A stretch of 33,024 nt of DNA from JAZGHN01 sp964496725 (GTDB lineage Bacteria; Chloroflexota; Dehalococcoidia; Dehalococcoidales; E44-bin46), in NCBI GenBank assembly GCA_964496725.1, contig CAZCAS010000004.1:1-33024 (forward strand). The letters run 5' to 3'. The translations under genes were made by a program, and so were the position numbers. Under the pieces are notes generated by a model. That model made no database searches. It was not told the DNA's origin and saw only the letters and a program-made list of their open reading frames with translations. Below are positions 1 to 7,781 of the stretch, piece after piece. Position 1 is the stretch's first letter, and every line of letters starts with the position of its first letter.

Positions 1-119
1 TTGGCATCAGTGATGGTTTTAATACTGAGATTGTATCTGGCCTTGATGAGGGTGAAATGGTGTTAGTTGGGGGGCAATCTGGAAAAGAAGAGTCTGGGCA
101 GAGTTCCCTCTTCCACTAA
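1..119 (+). CDS. C-terminal end of an HlyD/MacA-type efflux adaptor (partial)
   Basis: Only the last 38 codons are present, in frame from base 3 to a TAA at 117-119; the start lies outside the window. The fragment reads GISDGFNTEIVSGLDEGEMV and then a glycine-rich tail. This is the membrane-proximal C-terminal pattern of RND/MacA periplasmic adaptor proteins (a 'G-x-x-x-G-x-x-x-E-I-x-x-G-L-x-x-G-x-x-V' rhythm). The next two genes are a MacB-like ATPase and permease, which is the usual MacA partner arrangement, so the adaptor probably links them to the cell exterior. The call rests on a short fragment plus context. Confidence 0.65.
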   Translation, partial: GISDGFNTEIVSGLDEGEMVLVGGQSGKEESGQSSLFH

Positions 120-153
120 CGAGTTTAGCAGATATCAGCCATCGGGGTGAGGT

Positions 154-816
154 ATGATTGAGCTGGAGAATATTACCAAGGTTTACCATATGGGCAAGGT
201 TGACGTTCACGCCCTTAGGGGGGTAACCCTCTCTGTTACCGAGGGGGAGATGCTGGCTATCACCGGTGCCTCGGGGTCGGGTAAATCAACCCTGCTAAAT
301 ATAATTGGTTGTTTGGATAGACCTACCTCGGGGAGGTATGTGTTTGAAGGGGGAGATGTCAGCAAGCTTAGTGATAACCAGTTGGCCGAGATGAGAAATA
401 AAAAGTTTGGTTTCGTCTTTCAGGACTTTAATCTCCTGCCCCGGGCTAGTGCCTTAGCCAATGTAGAACTGCCCCTTGTCTATAGCAGTGGGGTTCATCA
501 GCGGCGGCAGCGTGCCACTGAGGCATTACGGCGGGTCGGCTTAGTGGAGCGGGCTAATCATAGGCCTGCCGAGCTGTCGGGAGGGCAGCAACAGCGGGTA
601 GCCATTGCCAGGGCATTGATCAATAATCCTGCTCTGATTCTGGCTGATGAGCCGACGGGTGAACTTGACACTCATTCTTCTGATGAGATTATGTCTATTT
701 TCCAGCAGCTTAACCAGGAGGGGATAACTATAATCCTGATTACCCATGAGGCGAATATTGCTGCTCAGGCACAGCGGATTATCCATATTCAGGACGGGAG
801 GGTTTTCAGCCAGTGA
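154..816 (+). CDS. ABC transporter ATP-binding protein, MacB/LolD type
   Basis: This 220-residue protein is a complete ABC ATPase that powers a MacB-like permease in the inner membrane, likely for export of a peptide, lipoprotein or drug. It shows Walker A GASGSGKST near residues 40-48, the Q-loop FQDFNLLPR, the signature LSGGQQQRVAIARAL, Walker B LILADEPTGELD and the switch histidine in ITHE. The DEPTGELD form and the length are typical of the MacB/LolD/FtsE group. The ATG follows a GGGGTGAGGT ribosome binding site. The stop overlaps the GTG of the permease gene, so the two are translationally coupled. The substrate cannot be told from sequence. Confidence 0.93.
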   Translation: MIELENITKVYHMGKVDVHALRGVTLSVTEGEMLAITGASGSGKSTLLNIIGCLDRPTSGRYVFEGGDVSKLSDNQLAEMRNKKFGFVFQDFNLLPRASALANVELPLVYSSGVHQRRQRATEALRRVGLVERANHRPAELSGGQQQRVAIARALINNPALILADEPTGELDTHSSDEIMSIFQQLNQEGITIILITHEANIAAQAQRIIHIQDGRVFSQ

Positions 817-2063
817 GATTCAAAGACTCCGTGGCTGCAGCCATAAGGTCGCTGGCAGCTAATAAACTGCGTTCCGCACTAACCATGCTCGGTATAATAA
901 TTGGGGTAATGTCGGTGATAGGTCTGATGTCAATTGGACGGGGGGCACAGACTATGATTACCTCTACCTTTGAACAGATGGGCAGCAATGTGCTCTTCGT
1001 GCAGCCGCGCAATCCTGAGGCACCCGGTTTTGCCGGACTGTCGCCGGAATTTGCTATGCCTAGTCTCACCCTGGATGATGCCGAGGCTTTAACCGATATA
1101 CCTTCGGTGTTACAGGTGGCTCCAACCAATGAGAACTTTGCCGAGGTGGTAGCTGATAATGAAAGTTATGCCACTATGATAGAGGGTGGTACGCCTGCCT
1201 ACCTGGACACATATAATCACACTCTAGGCTGGGGCCAGTTTATCTCTGACAGGGATGTAGCCAGGAGAGATACGGTGGTAGTACTGGGTGATAATGTGGC
1301 TAAAGAGCTATTTGGTGATGCCGACCCTTTGGGCCAGGAGGTTAAGATTAAGGGGAAGCGGTTTACCGTTATCGGGGTTCTGGAGCCAAAAGGTGGGGGA
1401 TTTATGGGGTTTAACATGGATGATATTGCGGTAGTACCCATAACTACCTTTCAGACTAAGTTATTTGCTCAGAAGATGGCTAGTGGAGAAGATGTGGTGG
1501 AGACCATTGGGGTTCAACTGGCCAGTGCTGATGCGGTGGATGCAGTCACTGAGGACATTGAGACTATCTTGAGGAAGCGCCATCATATTGAGTCAGGTGA
1601 TGAGGATGACTTTGCTGTTGTCAGTCAGGAGCAGATAGTGAGCATGTTACAGCAGGTCACCGGGGTATTTACCATATTTCTGGGAGCTATTGCCGGCATT
1701 TCCCTTTTGGTTGGTGGTATAGGTATAATGAATATTATGCTGGTTTCGGTCACTGAGCGAACTCGGGAGATAGGCATTCGTAAGGCAGTGGGGGCGAAAC
1801 GACGTGATATCCTAATCCAGTTCTTGCTGGAGTCGGCAATGATTAGCCTGGTCGGTAGCGGTATTGGTGTAATTGGCGGGTGGATTATATCACGTATGGT
1901 CTCTCGGATAAATGTCGGTGGTGAGGCCATTCCAGCCGTGATATCAGCAGACGTTGTAATTTTGGCGATATCGGTTGCCATTTTTATTGGCATTGTTTCT
2001 GGGATATACCCAGCGCTGAGAGCATCTCGGCTCAATCCCATTGATGCCCTTCATTATGGATGA
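813..2063 (+). CDS. ABC transporter permease, MacB/FtsX family
   Basis: This 416-residue permease partners the ATPase just upstream, overlapping it by four bases (GTGA). It starts with the MacB-PCD pattern: a basic stretch, then a first membrane span around residues 22-42 (TMLGIIIGVMSVIGLMSIG). A large soluble extracytoplasmic domain of about 230 residues follows. Three C-terminal spans begin near residue 280 and include the FtsX motif VSVTERTREIGIRKAVGAKR. The end LRASRLNPIDALHYG is the conserved C-terminus of the family. Four spans and one large domain give the MacB fold. The cargo is unknown. Confidence 0.93.
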   Translation: MRFKDSVAAAIRSLAANKLRSALTMLGIIIGVMSVIGLMSIGRGAQTMITSTFEQMGSNVLFVQPRNPEAPGFAGLSPEFAMPSLTLDDAEALTDIPSVLQVAPTNENFAEVVADNESYATMIEGGTPAYLDTYNHTLGWGQFISDRDVARRDTVVVLGDNVAKELFGDADPLGQEVKIKGKRFTVIGVLEPKGGGFMGFNMDDIAVVPITTFQTKLFAQKMASGEDVVETIGVQLASADAVDAVTEDIETILRKRHHIESGDEDDFAVVSQEQIVSMLQQVTGVFTIFLGAIAGISLLVGGIGIMNIMLVSVTERTREIGIRKAVGAKRRDILIQFLLESAMISLVGSGIGVIGGWIISRMVSRINVGGEAIPAVISADVVILAISVAIFIGIVSGIYPALRASRLNPIDALHYG

Positions 2064-2109
2064 CGGAGTGGGTTAAATACGGTCAAGGAGGTGGTAACTG
2101 CTCGCTGAT

Positions 2110-2598
2110 ATGAATTGGATTGATATAGTTATCGTAGTAGCTATATGTGTTTCTGCCTTCATTGGGATGAGGAAGGGGATTATCAAGCTGACATTAACCC
2201 TCGTCGGGTTGGTGGTTGGTATAATTCTGGCTGGGCGTTATTATGCCTTCTTTTCCAGGTGGCTGTTTTTCATTCCTTGGCCGGGTTTATCTAGGGTTGC
2301 TGCCTTTGCCATAATATTTATCGGGGTGATGGTTCTTGCCACTTTGCTCGCCCGCTTACTGGAGCGGGCTGCTTCAGCGATAATGATGGGCTGGGTCAAC
2401 CGTCTTGTCGGCGGTATTTTGGGGGTTGTAGTGGGAGCCATGTTTTGTGGTGCCTTTTTGGCTATGTGGGTCAGATTTCTGGGCGCAACGGGGGCCATAG
2501 CTAATTCAAAACTAGCCCCCATTTTATTAGACCGCTTCCCCCGAGTGCTGGCTCTGCTTCCTGGGGATTTTGGTGTGATACGCTCTTTCTTTCAATAA
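2110..2598 (+). CDS. CvpA family membrane protein
   Basis: This 162-residue protein has four predicted membrane spans. Its opening, MNWIDIVIVVAICVSAFIGM followed by RKG, is the signature of the CvpA family (colicin V production, COG1286). The function of the family is poorly defined; links to envelope integrity and bacteriocin export have been reported. The start is slightly odd. The strong AAGGAGG at 2085-2091 sits 18 bases before the ATG at 2110 but only 6 bases before an in-frame CTG at 2098, directly after an in-frame stop. Initiation at CTG would add four residues. It follows the macAB-like genes by about 46 bases and may share their transcript. Confidence 0.85.
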   Translation: MNWIDIVIVVAICVSAFIGMRKGIIKLTLTLVGLVVGIILAGRYYAFFSRWLFFIPWPGLSRVAAFAIIFIGVMVLATLLARLLERAASAIMMGWVNRLVGGILGVVVGAMFCGAFLAMWVRFLGATGAIANSKLAPILLDRFPRVLALLPGDFGVIRSFFQ

Positions 2599-2604
2599 TG
2601 AAGC

Positions 2605-2637
2605 GCTGGCGCTATTAACTTGGCTAATAGCGCCAGC
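2605..2637. terminator. Perfect 13-bp hairpin between convergent genes
   Basis: GCTGGCGCTATTA (2605-2617) and TAATAGCGCCAGC (2625-2637) are exact inverted repeats around a 7-base loop. The hairpin lies just after the CvpA stop and before the end of the oppositely oriented ferredoxin gene. This is the expected place for a bidirectional transcript end. There is no U-tract on either side, so it is not a classical intrinsic terminator; it may instead protect mRNA 3' ends. Confidence 0.55.
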
Positions 2638-2641
2638 ACGC

Positions 2642-2669
2642 TAGCAATTAATCTAAGGGTTAATTGCTA
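2642..2669. repeat. Second perfect inverted repeat, 10-bp stem
   Basis: TAGCAATTAA (2642-2651) and TTAATTGCTA (2660-2669) are exact inverted repeats around the loop TCTAAGGG. This AT-rich hairpin lies four bases from the GC-rich one and gives a double stem-loop between the convergent cvpA-like and ferredoxin genes. It probably contributes to termination or 3'-end stability. Confidence 0.5.
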
Positions 2670-2707
2670 TTCGTTAACCAGGTTCGTTTTCCGTTGGTGT
2701 TTTGTCC

Positions 2708-2980
2708 TTAGTAGGTTCCTTCGGCCGGTTCCTCGCCTGGGTGCAACTTACGCCACTTTTCAAGAAGTTGCTCTTTGTTCTCGCTATGGCCTTCGTCGGC
2801 TATGCAACAGTCTACGGGGCAGACCTCAGCACACTTGGATGACTCATGGCTGCCAACACATTCAGTGCATTTAGCCGGGTCAATGATGTAGATTGTCTCC
2901 CCTTCACTTATTGCCTCGTTCGGGCACTCAGGCTCACAAGCTCCACAGCTGATGCAGTCATCCGTAATTTTATATGCCAT
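2708..2980 (-). CDS. 2[4Fe-4S] ferredoxin, Alvin (Allochromatium) type
   Basis: This 90-residue ferredoxin is a small cytoplasmic electron carrier. The first cluster ligands are C9, C12, C15 and C19 (CISCGACEPEC). The second set is C38, C41, C50 and C54, with eight residues between C41 and C50 instead of the usual two. That insertion and the helical C-terminal tail define the Alvin-type subfamily, which holds clusters of very low and unequal potential. The ATG is preceded by AAGGAGGAATAT. It is the last gene of the co-directional block that begins with apbE and rnfC-B, so it may be an electron donor to or acceptor from Rnf, though coaD and rsmD lie between. Confidence 0.93.
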   Translation of the reverse strand: MAYKITDDCISCGACEPECPNEAISEGETIYIIDPAKCTECVGSHESSKCAEVCPVDCCIADEGHSENKEQLLEKWRKLHPGEEPAEGTY

Positions 2981-3053
2981 ATATTCCTCCTTCTTTTAGC
3001 CTCCTTACGGAATTGGTTTGTCTTGAATAACACTACCCGTTTGTAGATGGTGC

Positions 3054-3539
3054 CTATATTTTACCATGGACCTTCTTTTTTAGAGCTGCAGCTACGTGTT
3101 TAGGGACGAGGTCATCAATAACACCGCCCAGTCTGGCTGCCTCCTTGAGCAGGCTGGAGCTCAGGAACTGATATCTCAGGTCTGACATGAGACAGACTAA
3201 TTCTACATCAGCGGATAACTTTTTGTACATCATGGCTAGGTCGAATTCTTTCTCGAAATCAGCACTCATTCTCAGCCCACGTACTATTACTTGTGCCTTT
3301 ACCTTCTTGGCGAAGTCAACAGCCAACCCCGTGAAAACCGTCGTCTCCACATTGGGCAGGTTGACTGTTGCTTTCTTGACCATCTCTGCTCTCTCTTCGG
3401 CGGTGAAGAGAAGCTTTTTATCTGGCTTATCATAGATTCCGATGGTTAGCTTTTCGAACAGTTTCGCTGCTCTCCTGATGATGTCGAGATGCCCGTTAGT
3501 TATGGGATCGAAACTGCCCGGGTAAATAGCGGTACTCAA
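3054..3539 (-). CDS. coaD: Phosphopantetheine adenylyltransferase (CoaD)
   Basis: CoaD adenylylates 4'-phosphopantetheine to dephospho-CoA, the penultimate step of coenzyme A synthesis. The protein has the nucleotidyltransferase opening AIYPGSFDPITNGHLDII, with the T/H-x-G-H-type motif TNGH. It also has RGLRMSADFEKE and the ATP-binding FLSSSLLKEAA near the C-terminus. The 161-residue length is normal. The start is the TTG at 3539, which overlaps the rsmD stop as ATTGA and lies about 8 bases after GGAGAG; a longer ATG reading would run into rsmD. The rsmD-coaD pair is a very common bacterial arrangement. Confidence 0.95.
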   Translation of the reverse strand: MSTAIYPGSFDPITNGHLDIIRRAAKLFEKLTIGIYDKPDKKLLFTAEERAEMVKKATVNLPNVETTVFTGLAVDFAKKVKAQVIVRGLRMSADFEKEFDLAMMYKKLSADVELVCLMSDLRYQFLSSSLLKEAARLGGVIDDLVPKHVAAALKKKVHGKI

Positions 3540-4090
3540 TGCTTGCTCTCCTTCTGGTATATGGCGATGCAACTATCGCCGTGGCGGTGCTCTTTAATGA
3601 GATTTAATGTGGCATAGGTTGAATCTAGGTGGAGGTGGGGGGAATGTGTTACCACCACAATAGAGTTTGCCCCAACTAGTTTAGAGGTTGCTACTTTTGT
3701 TACTACGTCGCCTATGGACGAATTAGCGTAGGGCGGGTCCATCAGTATAATATTATACTCCTTGTCAAGAAAGGAAAGCGCTTTGGCTACACTGCAGCAA
3801 TAGATATGAGCCTGCGCTGTTAACCTTGTCTTTTCTAAGTTCTGTTTAATTATATCACAACACTGGGGGTTATGTTCAACAAAGTCAACCCAGTCCGCAC
3901 CTCGACTTAAAGCCTCAATGCCCAGGGCTCCGCTGCCGGAGAACAGATCGAGTACCTGTGACCAATCATTGGTCGAGGTTTCTAGGATAGAGAAAATTGC
4001 CCCGCGCACTAGGTCTGTTGCCGGACGAGTAGCAGTTCTCTTTGGTGCTTTGAGGTGGTGTCCTTTTACTTTGCCTGCAATGACTCGCAT
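3536..4090 (-). CDS. rsmD: 16S rRNA (guanine966-N2)-methyltransferase (RsmD)
   Basis: RsmD methylates G966 of 16S rRNA using S-adenosylmethionine. The 184-residue protein begins MRVIAGKVKGHHLKAP, the RsmD N-terminal signature. The SAM-binding motif LDLFSGSGALGIEALSRGA starts near residue 47. The catalytic motif DPPY lies near residues 117-120. The gene follows rnfB by about 70 bases and overlaps coaD. The nearest purine-rich sequence before the ATG (GGGAGAGG) is far upstream, so the ribosome binding site is weak. Confidence 0.93.
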   Translation of the reverse strand: MRVIAGKVKGHHLKAPKRTATRPATDLVRGAIFSILETSTNDWSQVLDLFSGSGALGIEALSRGADWVDFVEHNPQCCDIIKQNLEKTRLTAQAHIYCCSVAKALSFLDKEYNIILMDPPYANSSIGDVVTKVATSKLVGANSIVVVTHSPHLHLDSTYATLNLIKEHRHGDSCIAIYQKESKH

Positions 4091-4163
4091 TGTTTATTGT
4101 TTATGGCCTCTCCCTGGTCGGGGAAGGTTAATCTTGGGCATAAAGCTGCTTTGTGCATTGTAT

Positions 4164-5066
4164 TCAGGTCACTGTTGGTGGAGCGCAGCATGGTCCCTGC
4201 TCGGAGGGTGTGCCCTTTGATTTAGCGCCAGAGCCGACTAATTCTGGCGCTTTTCTCACCTTGGTGAAATCAGCCAGGGTATGAGATTCACAGGCATCTA
4301 TGCATTTACCGCAGAGGGTGCATTTATCTTGAATAATCTGAGGTACAGCTTTGGTCTTGTCCCACTCTATCGCCTCGTCCTCACAGGCATTGAAGCACTT
4401 TCGGCAGTGGGTGCAGGCATAATCACATCTCTCCCTCCCCGGAATGTTCCTCAGTGGTTTGTAGTTACAGAGGAAGGCGATTTTTGTGTTCGCCGGAACC
4501 AGCTCGATGAGGTTCATTGTGCATTCAGTTACACAGAGTCCACATCCGTTACACTTCTCTCGGTTTACCACCGCCACCTTTTTTTCAGGGTCTATAAATA
4601 TTGCATCCACGGGGCATATCTCAACACAGTCTCCAAGACCCAGGCAGGCAAAGGGACATTTCTTGTAGCCGCTAAGGAGTTGCGCCGCTGCTTTGCATGT
4701 ATCTGCTCCGGAATATTGGTATAGAGCCTCTGAGTTCCCGTTGCAGTGGATGAGAGCCTTTTGGCTCATCGCTTCTGCATCCAGGCTTATACCAAGGGCT
4801 TTTTCCAGCTGCTCCAATCTCTCGGCGTCATGTAGCACCTGAGTGCATGGTGCCTTAGTGACTACATTCGGGTCATCTGTTAGCGCCTGAGCATAGGCAA
4901 AGCAACCAGGCTTGCCGCAGGCACCACAGTTCGCCCCGGGCAGGATGGAATTTATCCTCTCCGTTTTCTCCAGGCCTTTTACTTTTTGGGGAACCTTAAT
5001 GTGCACCATATATATTACTAACCCGCAGGCTAGTCCTATGCCGATTAGCGCACCTATTGGAATCAT
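4164..5066 (-). CDS. rnfB: Rnf complex subunit RnfB, iron-sulfur protein
   Basis: RnfB takes electrons from reduced ferredoxin into the Rnf complex on the cytoplasmic face. The 300-residue protein has an N-terminal membrane span (IPIGALIGIGLACGLVIYMV). It is followed by the Fe-S motif NCGACGKPGC with a further cysteine about 19 residues later. Two ferredoxin-like modules follow: one with CVEICP and CNGCGLCVTEC, the other with CTHCRKCFNAC and CTLCGKCIDAC. This multi-cluster form resembles clostridial and acetogen RnfB. The ATG follows a GGAGGAT site. It is the last rnf gene of the cluster, 35 bases after rnfA. Confidence 0.95.
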   Translation of the reverse strand: MIPIGALIGIGLACGLVIYMVHIKVPQKVKGLEKTERINSILPGANCGACGKPGCFAYAQALTDDPNVVTKAPCTQVLHDAERLEQLEKALGISLDAEAMSQKALIHCNGNSEALYQYSGADTCKAAAQLLSGYKKCPFACLGLGDCVEICPVDAIFIDPEKKVAVVNREKCNGCGLCVTECTMNLIELVPANTKIAFLCNYKPLRNIPGRERCDYACTHCRKCFNACEDEAIEWDKTKAVPQIIQDKCTLCGKCIDACESHTLADFTKVRKAPELVGSGAKSKGTPSEQGPCCAPPTVT

Positions 5067-5101
5067 ATTTATAATATCCTCCGCCTATATTGTATCATCG
5101 C

Positions 5102-5680
5102 TTATATCATCCCTCCAAATCCAGAGAAGGCGAGACCGAGAAGCATGGCTATGAGAAATGCTATGGGCAAGCCTTTCATTGACTTAGGAGTCTTGGCTAG
5201 CTCCAGCTTCTGCCGTATCCCTGACATGATGGCTAAAACCAGGGTAAAGCCTAAGCCGCCGCCGATAGCAGCAACTACGGTTTGCCAGAAGGAGTATTCT
5301 TCTACTGTGTTTACTATCAGGGTAACGCCGAGCACAGCGCAGTTGGTGGTAATAAGAGGCAGGTATATGCCGAAGGCAAAGTAGAGCGGGGCGTTCGTCT
5401 TCTTTATGAATAGCTCTATTATCTGGACCAGGGTTGCTATCACCAGTATAAAGATGACTATATACATAAACCTGATATCGAAAGGAATGAGTATATAGTT
5501 GTAAATGAAATACGTGGCGATTGAGGCGATGGTCATGACGAAGGTGACGGCTACCCCCATACTGAGCGCCGGTCCTAGCTGCTTAGAGACGCCGAAGAAG
5601 GGGCAGAGGCCCAGGAACCTCACCAAGATGAAGTTGTTGATTAAGGCCATGCTGACGAATATGGCAATGAGTTCATTCAC
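5102..5680 (-). CDS. rnfA: Rnf complex subunit RnfA, integral membrane
   Basis: RnfA is one of the paired membrane subunits that carry a [2Fe-2S] cluster at the membrane midplane and form part of the ion path. The 192-residue sequence has about six spans and the conserved stretch NNFILVRFLGLCPFFGVS. It also has the second conserved cysteine region LITTNCAVLGVTL. These two half-sites supply the cluster cysteines in the RnfA/RnfE (NqrE/NqrD) pair. The gene overlaps the end of rnfE by eight bases and is followed by rnfB. Confidence 0.95.
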   Translation of the reverse strand: MNELIAIFVSMALINNFILVRFLGLCPFFGVSKQLGPALSMGVAVTFVMTIASIATYFIYNYILIPFDIRFMYIVIFILVIATLVQIIELFIKKTNAPLYFAFGIYLPLITTNCAVLGVTLIVNTVEEYSFWQTVVAAIGGGLGFTLVLAIMSGIRQKLELAKTPKSMKGLPIAFLIAMLLGLAFSGFGGMI

Positions 5681-6287
5681 TCTTCATCACCCCCCTCCAT
5701 CTGAATATAGCCATTAGTAGCCCTATGACTAAGAATGCTCCGGGTGGTTGGGTTAATATCGCTATGGGTTGCTTCCCGAGGATGGGCAGGGTGAAAAAGT
5801 GGTAGCCGAAAACTGTCAGCTCGCCACTCCCCAGCGATTGCCTTATCGCCGATATCATCAGCAGGGCTATCATGAAGCCGACGGTAATCCCTAAGGCATC
5901 GGCAATGGAGTAGAGTACTGGATTCTTGGAGGCAAATGCCTCAGCCCGCCCCAGGATTATACAGTTTACTACCACCAGGGGGAGGAATATGCCTAGCGAT
6001 TCATGCAGGTCGGGGAAATTGGCGGCAAATATGAGATCGACTATGGTGACCAGGCTAGCAATAATGACGATGAATACGGGGATTCTGGTTATGTTCGGGA
6101 CAAAGTTCCTTATCGCGGCTACTATTGCGTTCGCTCCAAGGAGGACAATGACAACTGCCAGGGTCATACCCAGCGCATTATCGATTGAGGTGGTAACGGC
6201 CAGCGTGGGGCATAAACCAAGGGCAAGAATAAAAACCGGATTGGTGATGATTAGACCTTTGGCAAACTCTTTTATGAATTTACCCAT
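5673..6287 (-). CDS. rnfE: Rnf complex subunit RnfE, integral membrane
   Basis: RnfE is the partner of RnfA. It has the same inverted-topology fold with about six spans and the two cysteine half-sites, LGLCPTLAVTTS and LVVVNCIILGRAEAFASKNP. The latter is diagnostic for RnfE/NqrD. The 204-residue length is standard. The ATG is preceded by GGAGAGCAAAG. It lies between rnfG (11 bases upstream) and rnfA (8-base overlap), in the canonical C-D-G-E-A-B order. Confidence 0.95.
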   Translation of the reverse strand: MGKFIKEFAKGLIITNPVFILALGLCPTLAVTTSIDNALGMTLAVVIVLLGANAIVAAIRNFVPNITRIPVFIVIIASLVTIVDLIFAANFPDLHESLGIFLPLVVVNCIILGRAEAFASKNPVLYSIADALGITVGFMIALLMISAIRQSLGSGELTVFGYHFFTLPILGKQPIAILTQPPGAFLVIGLLMAIFRWRGVMKSE

Positions 6288-6298
6288 CTTTGCTCTCC

Positions 6299-6838
6299 TT
6301 ACTCATCGTCCTCTATTAGCTTTACCTTTTCCATAGCGGTTTCTCTAACGGCGTTAATAACCGCTGTGGAACTTATCGTTGAGCCGGTTATGGCGTCTAC
6401 CTCCCCACCCGCTTTCTTCAGAGCAACACTATCAATGTTTAAGCCGGCGAATTGGTCGGTGAAGGAACTCTCGGTTATCCTGCTGCCGAGTCCGGGGGTC
6501 TCCGTATGTGATACTATGCTGATCCCTTTTATCGTCGTCTTATTCTCAAGGCCGACCAGGATATCAATATCCCCTCCATATCCCTTGCCCACAGCAATGA
6601 AGGCATAACCAATCTTAGCCTCATCAGAGTATATGATATATATGTCATTATCAAGGTCATATCGGCTCATCTCCGGAAACATCCCGGTGAGTAACGTCTG
6701 TATTTTCTTTTGCTGTTGAGCTTCAATCTGAGGTCGGGTAAGCTTGTCAGCAAAGCTGAGCAAACTAACCGATATCGCCACCACTATGGTGAGCAGGATT
6801 ACGGGGAAGGCTTTTTTCAAGGCGTTCTTATCCAGCAC
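6299..6838 (-). CDS. rnfG: Rnf complex subunit RnfG, covalent flavoprotein
   Basis: RnfG is a membrane-anchored subunit with a single N-terminal span (PVILLTIVVAISVSLLSF) and an extracytoplasmic FMN-binding domain. The FMN attachment motif appears near the C-terminus as DAITGSTISS, matching the D-(G/A)-x-(S/T)-G-A/S-T flavinylation consensus; the second threonine should carry the FMN. The upstream motif SHTETPGLGSRI is also conserved in RnfG/NqrC. The protein is 179 residues. ApbE, the flavin transferase for this threonine, is encoded first in the same cluster. Confidence 0.94.
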   Translation of the reverse strand: MLDKNALKKAFPVILLTIVVAISVSLLSFADKLTRPQIEAQQQKKIQTLLTGMFPEMSRYDLDNDIYIIYSDEAKIGYAFIAVGKGYGGDIDILVGLENKTTIKGISIVSHTETPGLGSRITESSFTDQFAGLNIDSVALKKAGGEVDAITGSTISSTAVINAVRETAMEKVKLIEDDE

Positions 6839-7781
6839 TTTTTGCCCTCTCTACCAGGCCGTACGGCCTGACCTTGGTATATCGGTCGATAAGGGGGGTA
6901 ATGGCGTTCATGAACAGGATGGAGTAGCATACCCCTTCAGGCATGCCACCAAGCTGTCTTATCAGCACGGTTAGTACCCCGAGAGCCACGCTAAATATTA
7001 CCTTCCCTCGATTGGTTAGGGGGGAGGTCACATAGTCTGTGGCCATGAAGAAGGCTCCGAGCATAAGCCCTCCGGCAAGGATGTGGAACAGGGGGTCTTG
7101 CCCGAAGGCACGGCTTATTAGGGCGACCGTCCCTATGTATATTGCTGGGATTCTCCAGTTTATTATGCCGCGGGCGAGAAGGAAACCGCCGCCGATTAGT
7201 ATGAACAGGGCGGAGGTCTCACCTATGGTGCCGGCGATATTGCCGAAGAACATTGCCTGGTGTGCGGAGGGGTCGAACTGTTGCCACACAGAGACCCCAC
7301 TCAGCGGTGTGGCTGTGGTTACCGCATCGGCGGCAAAGCCGGTGGGGTTCACCCATGTCGTCATCGGGACTGAGAAGCTGGCTGACATAAAAGCCCTCGC
7401 CCCCAGGGCGGGGTTAAATATGTTGTGTCCCAGGCCGCCGAAGGCTTCCTTGACGATGGCAATAGCAAACATAGCGCCGATTGCCACCATCCACAGGGAT
7501 ATCGTTGGCGGCAGGACCAGACCCAGCAGGATGCCGGTGACTACGGCACTCCCGTCCATTATGAAGGGCTGACCCCTTATTTTCTTTACCACGTACTCGG
7601 TAATGATGCATGTTCCCACGCTTAGCCCTATTACCGAAACGGCATAGTAGCCGAAGAAATATATCCCAGCGCCGGTGGGAAACATAAGGGCAATCACTAC
7701 CAGATACATTATCTTGCTAACGGAGAGTTTCCCTCGGAGATGGGGGCCGGGCGCGATTAAAAATTCTCTCCCTTGGGTCAT
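6828..7781 (-). CDS. rnfD: Rnf complex subunit RnfD, integral membrane flavoprotein
   Basis: RnfD is the large membrane subunit that binds covalent FMN and is thought to couple electron flow to Na+ or H+ translocation. The 317-residue protein has about nine to ten hydrophobic spans and the conserved stretch FGGLGHNIFNPALGARAF. The region FFMATDYVTSPLTNRGK carries the flavinylated threonine of the RnfD/NqrB family. It overlaps rnfC by four bases and rnfG by about eleven. The sequence alone does not show whether Na+ or H+ is pumped. Confidence 0.95.
   Translation of the reverse strand: MTQGREFLIAPGPHLRGKLSVSKIMYLVVIALMFPTGAGIYFFGYYAVSVIGLSVGTCIITEYVVKKIRGQPFIMDGSAVVTGILLGLVLPPTISLWMVAIGAMFAIAIVKEAFGGLGHNIFNPALGARAFMSASFSVPMTTWVNPTGFAADAVTTATPLSGVSVWQQFDPSAHQAMFFGNIAGTIGETSALFILIGGGFLLARGIINWRIPAIYIGTVALISRAFGQDPLFHILAGGLMLGAFFMATDYVTSPLTNRGKVIFSVALGVLTVLIRQLGGMPEGVCYSILFMNAITPLIDRYTKVRPYGLVERAKSAG

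Noticed and set aside
2620..3046. Plus-strand frames opposite the ferredoxin gene
   Set aside because: They are antisense shadows of the ferredoxin gene, whose cluster motifs and ribosome site are unambiguous.
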